Assembly: GCF_043555865.1 (NCBI RefSeq) | Contig: NZ_JBIGHY010000007.1 | Span: forward strand, 124,001 to 188,000 | Source of the DNA: Pelomonas dachongensis | GTDB lineage: Bacteria; Pseudomonadota; Gammaproteobacteria; Burkholderiales; Burkholderiaceae_C | DNA length: 64,000 nucleotides | Reading direction: 5' to 3' | In this document: piece by piece, positions 17,702 to 25,283 of the stretch | How the letters are laid out: every line of letters begins with the position of its first letter | Numbering within the stretch: the stretch's first letter is position 1 | Notes under the pieces: generated by a model | What the model was told of the DNA's origin: nothing | Seen by the model: the letters and a program-made list of their open reading frames with translations, nothing else | The model's database searches: none | Program-made: the position numbers and the translations under genes

Positions 17702-17720
17702 GCTCCCGCCACGCGGGAGC
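17702..17720. other. Perfect 8 bp hairpin between purC and the next gene
   Basis: GCTCCCGC (17702-17709) and GCGGGAGC (17713-17720) form a stem with a 3 nt loop, 30 bp downstream of the purC stop in the direction of transcription. There is no T-tract, so it may stabilise the purC transcript end or be a Rho-dependent pause rather than an intrinsic terminator. Confidence 0.3.
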
Positions 17721-17750
17721 GCGCTTGCTCGGGGCGTCCCGGCGCGGCGC

Positions 17751-18650
17751 TCATGCGGTCAAGCGCTGCAAGGCTTCCTCGTACTTCTGCACCGTGCGCG
17801 CGATGACCTCGGCCGGCAGCGCCGGCGCCGGCGCCACCTTGCCCCAAGGCTTGCCGTCGACGGAAGCCTGCTCCAACCAGTCGCGAACGAACTGCTTGTC
17901 GTAGCTGGGCGGGTTGCTGCCCGGCGCGTAGCTTTCGACCGGCCAGTAGCGCGAGGAATCGGGCGTCAGCACCTCGTCCATCAGCGTCAGCGTGCCGTCG
18001 GCATCCAGGCCGAACTCGAACTTGGTGTCGGCAATGATGATGCCCTTGGTCAGCGCGAAATCGGCGGCGCGCTGGTAAAGCTGGATGGAGATGTCGCGCA
18101 CACGCGCGGCAAGGTCGGCGCCGATGATGTCGGCGGCGCGCTCAAACGAGATGTTCTCGTCGTGGTCGCCCATCTCGGCCTTGGTGGCCGGCGTGAAGAT
18201 GGGCTGCGGCAGCTTGTCGGCGTTGCGCAGGCCGGCGGGCAGCGCAACGCCGCAGACGCTCTGGCTCTGCTGGTACTCGGCCCAGCCGCTGCCGGCGAGA
18301 TACCCGCGCACGACGGCCTCGATGGGCAGCGGCTTCAGGCGTTTGACCAGCATCGCGCGGTCTTTGATCTGCGCACGCTCGGCGTCGGTGGCCACGGCGC
18401 CCAGCGGGTCGTCGCCGGTCAGGTGATTGGGGACGATGCCGTCCAGCTTGTCGAACCAGAACAGCGCCATCTTCGTCAGCAGCGCGCCCTTGCCCGGGAT
18501 GGGCTCGCCCATGATGACGTCGAAGGCCGACAGCCGGTCGCTGGCGATCATCAGGATGCGGTCCTCGCCGACGGCGTAGTTCTCGCGCACCTTGCCGCGG
18601 CCGAGCAGGGGCAGGGAGGTCAGGCTGGATTCGTAGAGGGCTTGAGGCAT
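17751..18650 (-). CDS. purC: SAICAR synthetase (phosphoribosylaminoimidazole-succinocarboxamide synthase)
   Basis: A 299-residue enzyme that joins aspartate to CAIR in purine synthesis, the step after purE and purK. It begins with the typical GRGKVRENYAV loop and has ASDRLSAFDVIM, RGYLAGSGWAEY and LMDEVLTPDSSRYW blocks. Length fits the longer family form. It is separated from purEK by the CnoX, kinase and helical-protein genes, so the pathway is not one operon here. Confidence 0.96.
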   Translation of the reverse strand: MPQALYESSLTSLPLLGRGKVRENYAVGEDRILMIASDRLSAFDVIMGEPIPGKGALLTKMALFWFDKLDGIVPNHLTGDDPLGAVATDAERAQIKDRAMLVKRLKPLPIEAVVRGYLAGSGWAEYQQSQSVCGVALPAGLRNADKLPQPIFTPATKAEMGDHDENISFERAADIIGADLAARVRDISIQLYQRAADFALTKGIIIADTKFEFGLDADGTLTLMDEVLTPDSSRYWPVESYAPGSNPPSYDKQFVRDWLEQASVDGKPWGKVAPAPALPAEVIARTVQKYEEALQRLTA

Positions 18651-18692
18651 GGGGGCGATTTTAGGTGCCGGCCCCGCCGCCAGGCTTCGTGC

Positions 18693-19121
18693 TCAGCGCG
18701 GCGGCACGGCGGCAAAGCCGATGTAGCGCGCGGTGAAGCGGGCGTGACCTTCGCGGGCAAAGGCAGCCTCGTCCCAGTCGCCGGGCAGCAGGCGGGCGGC
18801 AAACTCGGGCCGGAAGCGATAGACCTGCGCCGGCAGCGCGGTGCCATCAGCCAGCATGACGCTGACGGGCACGCGCTCGTACTCCTCGCCCTCGAAGGCG
18901 TCCAGCCGCGCCCAGGCAGCGGGGTCCACATCGCGGTAGAGCCGCCCGGCCACCAGGCCGCCGCGTGCGGCCTGCAGCCCGGGGTAGTCCTGCCCGCGCA
19001 CCGGGTGGCGATGGTGGTCTGCCAGCGAGGCGGGCTCGCTGGCGAACTCACGCCCGCAGACGCGGGCCATGATGTCGGCCCACATCAGCGAGCCGTAGGT
19101 GAAGCAGTGGCCTGCCGTCAC
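18693..19121 (-). CDS. Gamma-glutamylcyclotransferase-like (GGCT/AIG2) protein
   Basis: A 142-residue protein with the family's phosphate-binding FTYGSLM at the N-terminus and the LDAFEGEEYERVPV block, whose first Glu is the usual catalytic acid. The start is taken as GTG at 19121 because every in-frame ATG downstream would remove the YGSLM loop. It begins 7 bp after the fba stop codon, so it is probably the second gene of an fba transcript. Substrate unknown. Confidence 0.8.
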   Translation of the reverse strand: MTAGHCFTYGSLMWADIMARVCGREFASEPASLADHHRHPVRGQDYPGLQAARGGLVAGRLYRDVDPAAWARLDAFEGEEYERVPVSVMLADGTALPAQVYRFRPEFAARLLPGDWDEAAFAREGHARFTARYIGFAAVPPR

Positions 19122-19128
19122 CGGACGG

Positions 19129-20193
19129 TTACTGCACCTGCTGGGCCAGCTCACCGCGCGCGTAGGCAGCCGCAGTGTCAACGAGCGTGCGCGGCTTGAT
19201 CTTGCCAGCCTGGCCTTCGCAACCGAACTGCAGGTACCGCTCCTTGGCGATGACCTTGGCGGCCTCGCGCGCCGGCTTGAGCCATTCGCGGGCGTCGAAC
19301 TTGTCAGGGTTCTCGGCCATGAACTTGCGCACCGCACCGGTCATCGCCAGGCGGATGTCGGTGTCGATGTTGATCTTGCGCACGCCGTGCTTGATGGCTT
19401 CCTGGATCTCCTCGACCGGCACGCCGAAGGTCTCCTTCATTTTGCCGCCGTACTGGTTGATCAGCGCCAGCAAGTCCTGCGGCACGCTGGACGAGCCGTG
19501 CATGACGAGGTGGGTGTTGGGGATGCGCGCGTGGATCTCCTTCACGCGGCTGATGGCAAGGATGTCGCCGGTGGGCTTGCGGCTGAACTTGTAGGCGCCG
19601 TGGCTGGTGCCGATGGCGATGGCCAGCGCGTCCAACTGCGTGGCCTTCACGAACGTGGCGGCCTCTTCCGGGTCGGTCAGCATCTGGCTGTGGTCCAGCT
19701 TGACGTCGGCGCCGATGCCGTCTTCCTCGCCGGCGTCACCGGTCTCGAGATTGCCCAGGCAGCCCAGCTCGCCCTCTACGGTCACGCCGACCTTGTGCGC
19801 CATCTCGACGACGGTGCGGGTCACGTCGACGTTGTAGTCGAACGAAGCGGGCGTCTTGCCGTCATCGCGCAGCGAGCCGTCCATCATCACGGAGCCGAAG
19901 CCCAGCTCGATGGCGCCGGCGCAGACTTTGGGACTGGTGCCGTGGTCCTGGTGCATGACCAGCGGGATGTGCGGGTACATCTCGGCAGCGGCCTGGATGA
20001 GATGCTTGATGAACGGCTCGCCCGCGTACTTGCGGGCACCGGCGGAGGCTTGCAGGATGACCGGTGCGCCGACTTCGTCGGCCGCGGACATGATGGCCTG
20101 CACCTGCTCCAGGTTGTTCACGTTGAAGGCTGGAATGCCGTAGCCGCATTCGGCGGCGTGGTCCAGCAACTGACGCATGGAAACGAGAGGCAT
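19129..20193 (-). CDS. fba: Class II fructose-bisphosphate aldolase (Calvin-cycle subtype)
   Basis: A 354-residue Zn-dependent aldolase that interconverts fructose-1,6-bisphosphate with DHAP and glyceraldehyde-3-phosphate. Metal-binding HQDHG, the VEGELG block, GTSHGAYKF and the C-terminal NIDTDIRLA are present. The full-length MPLVSMRQLLDHAAECGYG start and length match the subtype common in betaproteobacteria. The start at 20193 was chosen over upstream in-frame codons, which add a non-conserved leader. No other Calvin-cycle gene is in the window. Confidence 0.95.
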   Translation of the reverse strand: MPLVSMRQLLDHAAECGYGIPAFNVNNLEQVQAIMSAADEVGAPVILQASAGARKYAGEPFIKHLIQAAAEMYPHIPLVMHQDHGTSPKVCAGAIELGFGSVMMDGSLRDDGKTPASFDYNVDVTRTVVEMAHKVGVTVEGELGCLGNLETGDAGEEDGIGADVKLDHSQMLTDPEEAATFVKATQLDALAIAIGTSHGAYKFSRKPTGDILAISRVKEIHARIPNTHLVMHGSSSVPQDLLALINQYGGKMKETFGVPVEEIQEAIKHGVRKINIDTDIRLAMTGAVRKFMAENPDKFDAREWLKPAREAAKVIAKERYLQFGCEGQAGKIKPRTLVDTAAAYARGELAQQVQ

Positions 20194-20339
20194 GGAAATT
20201 CCCGGGTGGAGTTGAGAAATCTGGGCCGACTGCGAGTGCCAACGTAGGTGGTAACCGCGCCGTAACTGATAGGGGATTCTATGTAGGCGCGGGCATGCCC
20301 CACCCCCTCGTCTGAGAGTAGTCAGCACAATGCGCGCTC

Positions 20340-21359
20340 ATGACAAGACTGGTGTTTGACCACCTGACCACCTGGATCACCGCCGCGGCCAGCGAACACT
20401 CGCTGGACCTCGCCGCCCACGTCGAGGAGCGCACCGGCGCCAGCCACCGCGCGGTGCTAGCGGCGCTGAAGCGGCTGGTCGAAGCCGGCTGGCTGACGCG
20501 CAGCGGCACCAGCCGCCGGCCGCAGTTCGGGCCTGGCAGCCTGCGCCAGGTGGTGCGCAGCTACACGCTGTACGGCCTGCAGGAAGACCTGCCCTGGCAG
20601 CGCGACTTCGCACCGCATTTCGCGCTACCCAGGCATGTCGAACGCATGATCCAGCACGGCTTCACCGAGCTGGTCAACAACGCGGCCGACCATTCGGGCG
20701 GCAGCAGCGTCACCGTGTCGCTGCGACAGACACCCACCCATGCGCAGCTGCTGGTCAGCGACGACGGCGTCGGCGTGTTCGACAAGATCTGCACCGCCTT
20801 CCAGCTTGAAGACCCCCAGCACGCGATGCTGGAGCTCAGCAAGGGGCGACTGACCAGCGCGCCCGATGCCCACACCGGCCGCGGCCTGTTCTTCAGCAGC
20901 CAACTGGCCGACGTGTTCGACATCCACGCCAACAACACCGCCTACCAGCGCCGCGCGTGGGAGAGCGCCGGCTGGAAGAAGGGCCGCGCGCTGCCGCGCG
21001 AGGGCAGCTCCATCTACATGGCCATCGCGCTGAACACCACGCGCACGCTGGACGGCATCATGGCCGCCTGGAGCATCGCGGGCGACGGCATCGAATTCGA
21101 CCAGACCCGCGTGCAGCTGCGGCTGCTGACCACCGATGGCCAGGCGCTGGACTCGCGCGCGGCGGCGCGCCGCGTCGGCTCGCGGCTGACGACCTTCAAG
21201 CGCGCGGAGATCGACTTCGACGGCGTGACCGACGTGGGCCATGGCTTTACCGACGAGCTGTTCCGCGTGTTCGCCAAGGCCCACCCACAGATCGAGCTGG
21301 TGGCCATCAACACCAGCCCGCGCATTGCGGCGCTGGTGCAGAGCGCCCGCGCCGGCTGA
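20340..21359 (+). CDS. HTH, HATPase and STAS-like (DUF4325-type) fusion protein
   Basis: A 339-residue protein with three parts. Residues about 1-65: a winged-HTH-like segment (ASHRAVLAALKRLVEAGWL). About 95-235: a GHKL ATPase fold with the N-box ELVNNAADHSGG, G1 DDGVGVF and G2 GRGLFFSS. About 250-339: an alpha/beta domain (RVGSRLTTFKRAEIDFDGV, then VGHGFTDELFRVFA) like the STAS-like DUF4325 family. No HisKA helix or phospho-acceptor His is present, so it is not a classical histidine kinase; the ATPase resembles anti-sigma/RsbW-type switches. It diverges from fba. Target unknown. Confidence 0.75.
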   Translation: MTRLVFDHLTTWITAAASEHSLDLAAHVEERTGASHRAVLAALKRLVEAGWLTRSGTSRRPQFGPGSLRQVVRSYTLYGLQEDLPWQRDFAPHFALPRHVERMIQHGFTELVNNAADHSGGSSVTVSLRQTPTHAQLLVSDDGVGVFDKICTAFQLEDPQHAMLELSKGRLTSAPDAHTGRGLFFSSQLADVFDIHANNTAYQRRAWESAGWKKGRALPREGSSIYMAIALNTTRTLDGIMAAWSIAGDGIEFDQTRVQLRLLTTDGQALDSRAAARRVGSRLTTFKRAEIDFDGVTDVGHGFTDELFRVFAKAHPQIELVAINTSPRIAALVQSARAG

Positions 21360-22268
21360 TCAGCCCGGCATCTTCAGCGCCGGCACCGGCGGCACCGAGA
21401 GGCGCGGACCGACATAGCCCTCGACCACGCCGAAGCGCCCGCCGTCAGCGCTGGCCCAGTCGTCGGCCCACACCTGCATCTCCGCCGGCTCGCGGCCAAC
21501 GAAGTTCCACCACAGCAGCGGCGGCGTGGCCCAGGGCTCACCGCCCAGCAGCAGCAGACGCGACGCCGCGGCGCAGCGCAGTTCGACGGATTCGCAGCCC
21601 GCACCGAGGTAGAGCAGCGTGCCCGGCGCGACGGTCTCGACCGCGTCGTGGCCGGCCACGCTGACCTCAACCTCGCCTTCCAGCAGCATCACGCCGTGCT
21701 CGAAGCGGGCGTCGAGCGCGAGCGTCGTGCAGGCGGGGCCGCTCGCGGCGAGATCGACGCCCAGCAGCGGCGTGAAGCTGGGCACCGGCGATGTGCGGCC
21801 GGCCAGTTCGCCCACCAGCACCGTAGCGTCCCAGCCCTCGTCCAGCGACACGCGCGGCAGCACCGGGAAATGCTGGAAGCTCGGCGCTCGCTCGCGCTCG
21901 GCATCAGGCAGCGCGATCCACAACTGCGCCAGGTGGATGCGGTCGCTGAGCGACTCCTCGCTGTGGCTGATGCCATGGCCGGCGGTCATCAGGTTGACCT
22001 GGCCCGGCCGCAGCACCTGCTCGGAGCCGAGGCTGTCGCGGTGCAGGATCTCGCCTTCGATCATCCAGCTGAACGTGGACAGCCCCGTGTGCGGATGCGG
22101 CCCCACATTCATGCGCCGCTCGGGCGGCAGCGTGGCCGGGCCGGCGTGGTCGGCAAAACACCAGGCCCCCACGGTGCGCCGCGCCTTGTTGGGCAACGAG
22201 CGCTGGATGGGCAGGCCGCCCACGTCGCCGACATGGCTGGTGATGCGCTCGACGAATGGCGCGCTCAT
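21360..22268 (-). CDS. Pirin-family protein
   Basis: A 302-residue bicupin of the pirin family. The N-terminal cupin carries the metal-binding block NVGPHPHTGLSTFSWMIEG and, later, the AGHGISHSE motif, which together supply the His residues for one metal. A second cupin-like half and a C-terminal WWNFVGR block follow. Pirins act as quercetinase-like dioxygenases or redox regulators. Its ATG overlaps the stop codon of the FMN reductase gene (ATGA), so the two are coupled. Confidence 0.9.
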   Translation of the reverse strand: MSAPFVERITSHVGDVGGLPIQRSLPNKARRTVGAWCFADHAGPATLPPERRMNVGPHPHTGLSTFSWMIEGEILHRDSLGSEQVLRPGQVNLMTAGHGISHSEESLSDRIHLAQLWIALPDAERERAPSFQHFPVLPRVSLDEGWDATVLVGELAGRTSPVPSFTPLLGVDLAASGPACTTLALDARFEHGVMLLEGEVEVSVAGHDAVETVAPGTLLYLGAGCESVELRCAAASRLLLLGGEPWATPPLLWWNFVGREPAEMQVWADDWASADGGRFGVVEGYVGPRLSVPPVPALKMPG

Positions 22269-22828
22269 GCCCCGGCCCTCTGCTGCACGAAGGCCGCGAA
22301 GCCCTTCAGGAAGTTCTGCAACTGCTCGCGCACCTTGTCGTCGACGAGTTCACCGTCGGCATCGAACACCGAGCCGGCCTTGGACACCATCAGCCGCCCG
22401 CCCATCCAGAAGTCGCTGCCGAAGGTGCGCAAGACCGACAGCATCGCGTCCTGCGCCTGCACCGTGCCGAAGCCGCCCGGCGTCGCGCCCATCAGCGCGG
22501 TGGGCTTGGCCCCGAACAGCTTCGTGCCCTCGCCACTGGGGCGGGACAGCCAGTCCAGCCCGTTCTTCAGCACGCCGGGGATGGCGTTGTTGTACTCGGG
22601 CGTCGAGATCAGCAGACCGTCGGCGGCCCGGATGGCTTCGCGCAGCGCGGTGACGGCCTCGGGGATGCCCTGGGCCTCCACGTCGCCGTCATACAGCGGG
22701 ATGCCGTGCAGCGTGTGCAGCTCCAGCGTGACATCGGCCGGCACCAGGCCGGCAGCGGCCCGCAGCAGCGCGGTGTTGTAGGAAGCGCGCCGCAACGCGC
22801 CGCTGAGGGCAATGATCTTGATCGTCAT
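22265..22828 (-). CDS. NADPH-dependent FMN reductase (ChrR/YieF-like)
   Basis: A 187-residue flavodoxin-fold enzyme. The FMN phosphate loop ALSGALRRASYN at the N-terminus and the STPEYNNAIPGVLKNGLDWLSR segment (second FMN contact) match the quinone/chromate reductase family. It likely reduces quinones or other electrophiles with NAD(P)H. Translationally coupled to the downstream pirin gene, suggesting a shared stress or aromatic-detoxification role. Confidence 0.9.
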   Translation of the reverse strand: MTIKIIALSGALRRASYNTALLRAAAGLVPADVTLELHTLHGIPLYDGDVEAQGIPEAVTALREAIRAADGLLISTPEYNNAIPGVLKNGLDWLSRPSGEGTKLFGAKPTALMGATPGGFGTVQAQDAMLSVLRTFGSDFWMGGRLMVSKAGSVFDADGELVDDKVREQLQNFLKGFAAFVQQRAGA

Positions 22829-22897
22829 GACGGGATCGGCGGGAACAGGGGTTGGTCATGATGCCAGCCCCTGCACCCCGCCTCCGGCCCGCCGCGA

Positions 22898-24804
22898 TCA
22901 GGAGCGCGTGCAGTAGACCGGCGTGCTGGTGGGCACCTGAGGCGTCGTTGCCGAGTGGCCCTCGGTACGGGTCACCGTCACATTGCACTGCGCGTCTACG
23001 GTCAGATCGAACAGCGTCCAGTAATCGGTCGATGCCGTCTCACCGCTGGCCGGAGGCGCGAACAGCTCGGTGCGACCGCCCGGCAGGATCAGCTCCACGC
23101 GCGCACCGCTGGCCGCGATGGGGCCGTCGCAGTAGCCGCTGTAGTTGCGAACCGCTTACTTGTAAGTGCCCACCATCAGCTTGGTCAACGTGATGACCTC
23201 GGGGCCATAGCTGCTGGTGTCGTCGACGTCCAGGTTGGCGAACGGCGCCGCAGCCAGTTGGCCCTTGCTGCTGAAGTAGACATGGCTCCCACTGGGTGTC
23301 CGCAGGTGGCTGCCCAGCTCCGACGGTTCGGTGCCCCAGGTCAGCTTGATGGACACGCCGTTGGCGTTGGCAACCAGCACCAGGCATTCACCCAGCGTGA
23401 TGTCGGCGGCGCCGGTGGTTGCGCGCAGCGTGTTGCTGTCGGCATTCCACACGCTGAAGTGCGTGACCGTGCCCTCGTAGTAGCGGGCCGCGCCCGTACC
23501 CTGCAGTGTGGCCGAGCCTTCCTGCTGCCAGCGACCCGCCGCCATGTCGAAGAAGAACAGCGGGATGGTGGGCGGCGCACTGGCGCTGCGCGAGCCCAGC
23601 GGAATGCGGATGGTGGCGGTCTGACCGGTACGCAGGTTGACCGGCTGGCCGACGGCGTCCGCGATCTGCACCGAGATCGCGCTGAAACTCTCGATGGGCA
23701 CTGCATTGCCGCCGCGGATCGTCGTGAAGTCACCGGGCATCAGGGTGGAGTCCAGCGACGGGTCGATGACTGCGATGCTGACCGACGCATTGCCGGTCAC
23801 CACGCTGCCGTCCGCACGGGCCAGGCCCGCCGCAGGCAGCACGACGCGCGCCGTGCCGGCCGCATTGCCGACGGTGCCGCCGACGCTGGCGTCCAGCCTG
23901 CCATTCGCGCTGACCGGCACCAGGCGCGCCGGCACGCCGCTGGCGCCGTTGTCGCCCACCGTGATGATGCGTGCGTTCTCCGAATAGCCGGCGCCATTGA
24001 ACGTCAGCACGGCACGCGGACTGGCCTGTACAGCGGAGACGCTGAACTGGCCCTGCGCATCGCTGGTGGCGGTGCGCGCGCCCAACGCGACACGCACGCC
24101 GGGCAACGGCGCGCCGCTGAGGCCGTCGACCACGCGGCCGCTGACGGCCAGGCGTGCTTCCAGCGTCAAAGCGACGCTGCCATCGGCGCGGTTCGTGGGC
24201 GCGCCGGTCTGGCAGATGCGGTAGGCCAGCGTGGCCGTGCCCAGTGCGGCGCCCGCGCCCGCGGTCAGCACGCCATCGGTGCCCAGCGACACGTTGGCCG
24301 GTCAGGTGCCGGTGGCCGTCGCGACGACGGTCGTCGGCGTGGCGGCGATGCCGTCAAGCAAGTCGTTGGTCAGCAATGATGCGGTTTCGCCCACACCCAG
24401 GGTCGCCGTATCCGCGACCGCGCGGATGACCGGCACCGGCACCGTCAGCGCGACGCTGGCCGTCTGGCAATTGGTGGCCGCGGCAGCCTCGCAAAGCTGG
24501 TAGTTCAGCGTGTAGCTGCCGGGCGCCGTGCCCCGGGCCACGGCCACGACACCTTCGGTCGCCGTGACACCTGCAGGCAGCGCGCCAGAAAAAGTGACCG
24601 TCGCATTGCCGCCGCTGCCGGCGCGGGCAGCGGCGCCGCCGACCGTGTCTTTGGCCAGCACCGAGGCCGTCTGGCCGGTGCCCAGCGCCAGGGTGTCAGC
24701 TGCAGCCCCACCTTCGTGGCCTCGCCATCGCCGCCGCCGAAGGCGCTGAGCAGCGCCAGCGAGGCCATCGCCGCGGCCCAGCTGCCACGTTGCTTGATCG
24801 TCAT
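22898..24804 (-). pseudogene. Disrupted secreted multidomain lipoprotein gene (two Ig-like repeats, carboxypeptidase-regulatory-like domain, YfaP-like end)
   Basis: Reading from the ATG at 24804, the product would be about 635 residues. A signal peptide (MTIKQRGSWAAAMASLALLS) is followed by AFGGG where a lipobox Cys is expected: codon TTC at 24741-24739. Near a G4 tract (24709-24706) the frame must shift by one missing base. Downstream come two tandem Ig-like repeats (with GTGQTASVLAKDTVGG and GVGETASLLTNDLLDG), a carboxypeptidase-regulatory-like domain, a beta-rich region and a YfaP/DUF2135-like C-terminus ending in CTRS. In-frame stops interrupt it: TGA at 24304-24302 and TAA at 23158-23156 (between GTYK and AVRNYSGY). 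Domain similarity continues through all lesions, so the gene was recently intact, or the assembly carries errors. Confidence 0.8.
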
Positions 24805-25010
24805 TCCGATACTCCCGTGAGCTCGTGCGCAGGCCCCGGCGGCCCGCGAAATGCCGAGCATCCCAGGGTTGCACCGCAACCGCACCGGCCCAGCTCACCG
24901 CCTACGTCCCATGTCACGCGACGCCTCCGCCCCTGCTGACGGGGGGCTGCAAAGCAGCGCCACACCCAGCGAAGGCGCCATCCGCAACAACGTGTTGCTA
25001 GGATGGCCGC

Positions 25011-25211
25011 ATGCACTTTTTCTCACTGCCCGACATGAGTTGCGGCCATTGCGTCGCGGCCATCACCCAGGCGCTGATGGCGTCCGACGATCAAGCGCAG
25101 ATCAGCATCGACCTCGACGCTCGGACCGCCCGGGTCGACAGCGCACTGCCCCGCGAAGTCCTGGCCGCCGCGCTGGAGGAAGCCGGCTATCCGCCCGCCA
25201 CCCAGGCCTAG
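25011..25211 (+). CDS. Heavy-metal-associated (CopZ-like) copper chaperone
   Basis: A 66-residue HMA-domain protein with the metal-binding MSCGHC motif (residues 9-14) and a ferredoxin-like fold pattern ending EEAGYPP. Such proteins carry Cu(I) to P-type ATPases. No copper ATPase gene is nearby and a strong terminator follows, so it is a stand-alone gene. It diverges from the disrupted lipoprotein gene across about 206 bp. Confidence 0.85.
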   Translation: MHFFSLPDMSCGHCVAAITQALMASDDQAQISIDLDARTARVDSALPREVLAAALEEAGYPPATQA

Positions 25212-25239
25212 CTTCGAGGGGCGCGCTCATCAAAAGCAA

Positions 25240-25265
25240 GGCGGGCCCCTCGAGCCCGCCTTTTT
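25240..25265 (+). terminator. Rho-independent terminator after the copper chaperone gene
   Basis: A 7 bp G+C stem, GGCGGGC (25240-25246) and GCCCGCC (25254-25260), with a 7 nt loop is followed by TTTTT. It lies 29 bp after the stop and ends 18 bp before the stop of the opposing gene. Confidence 0.85.
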
Positions 25266-25283
25266 CATGCCCGTTCCCCAGGC

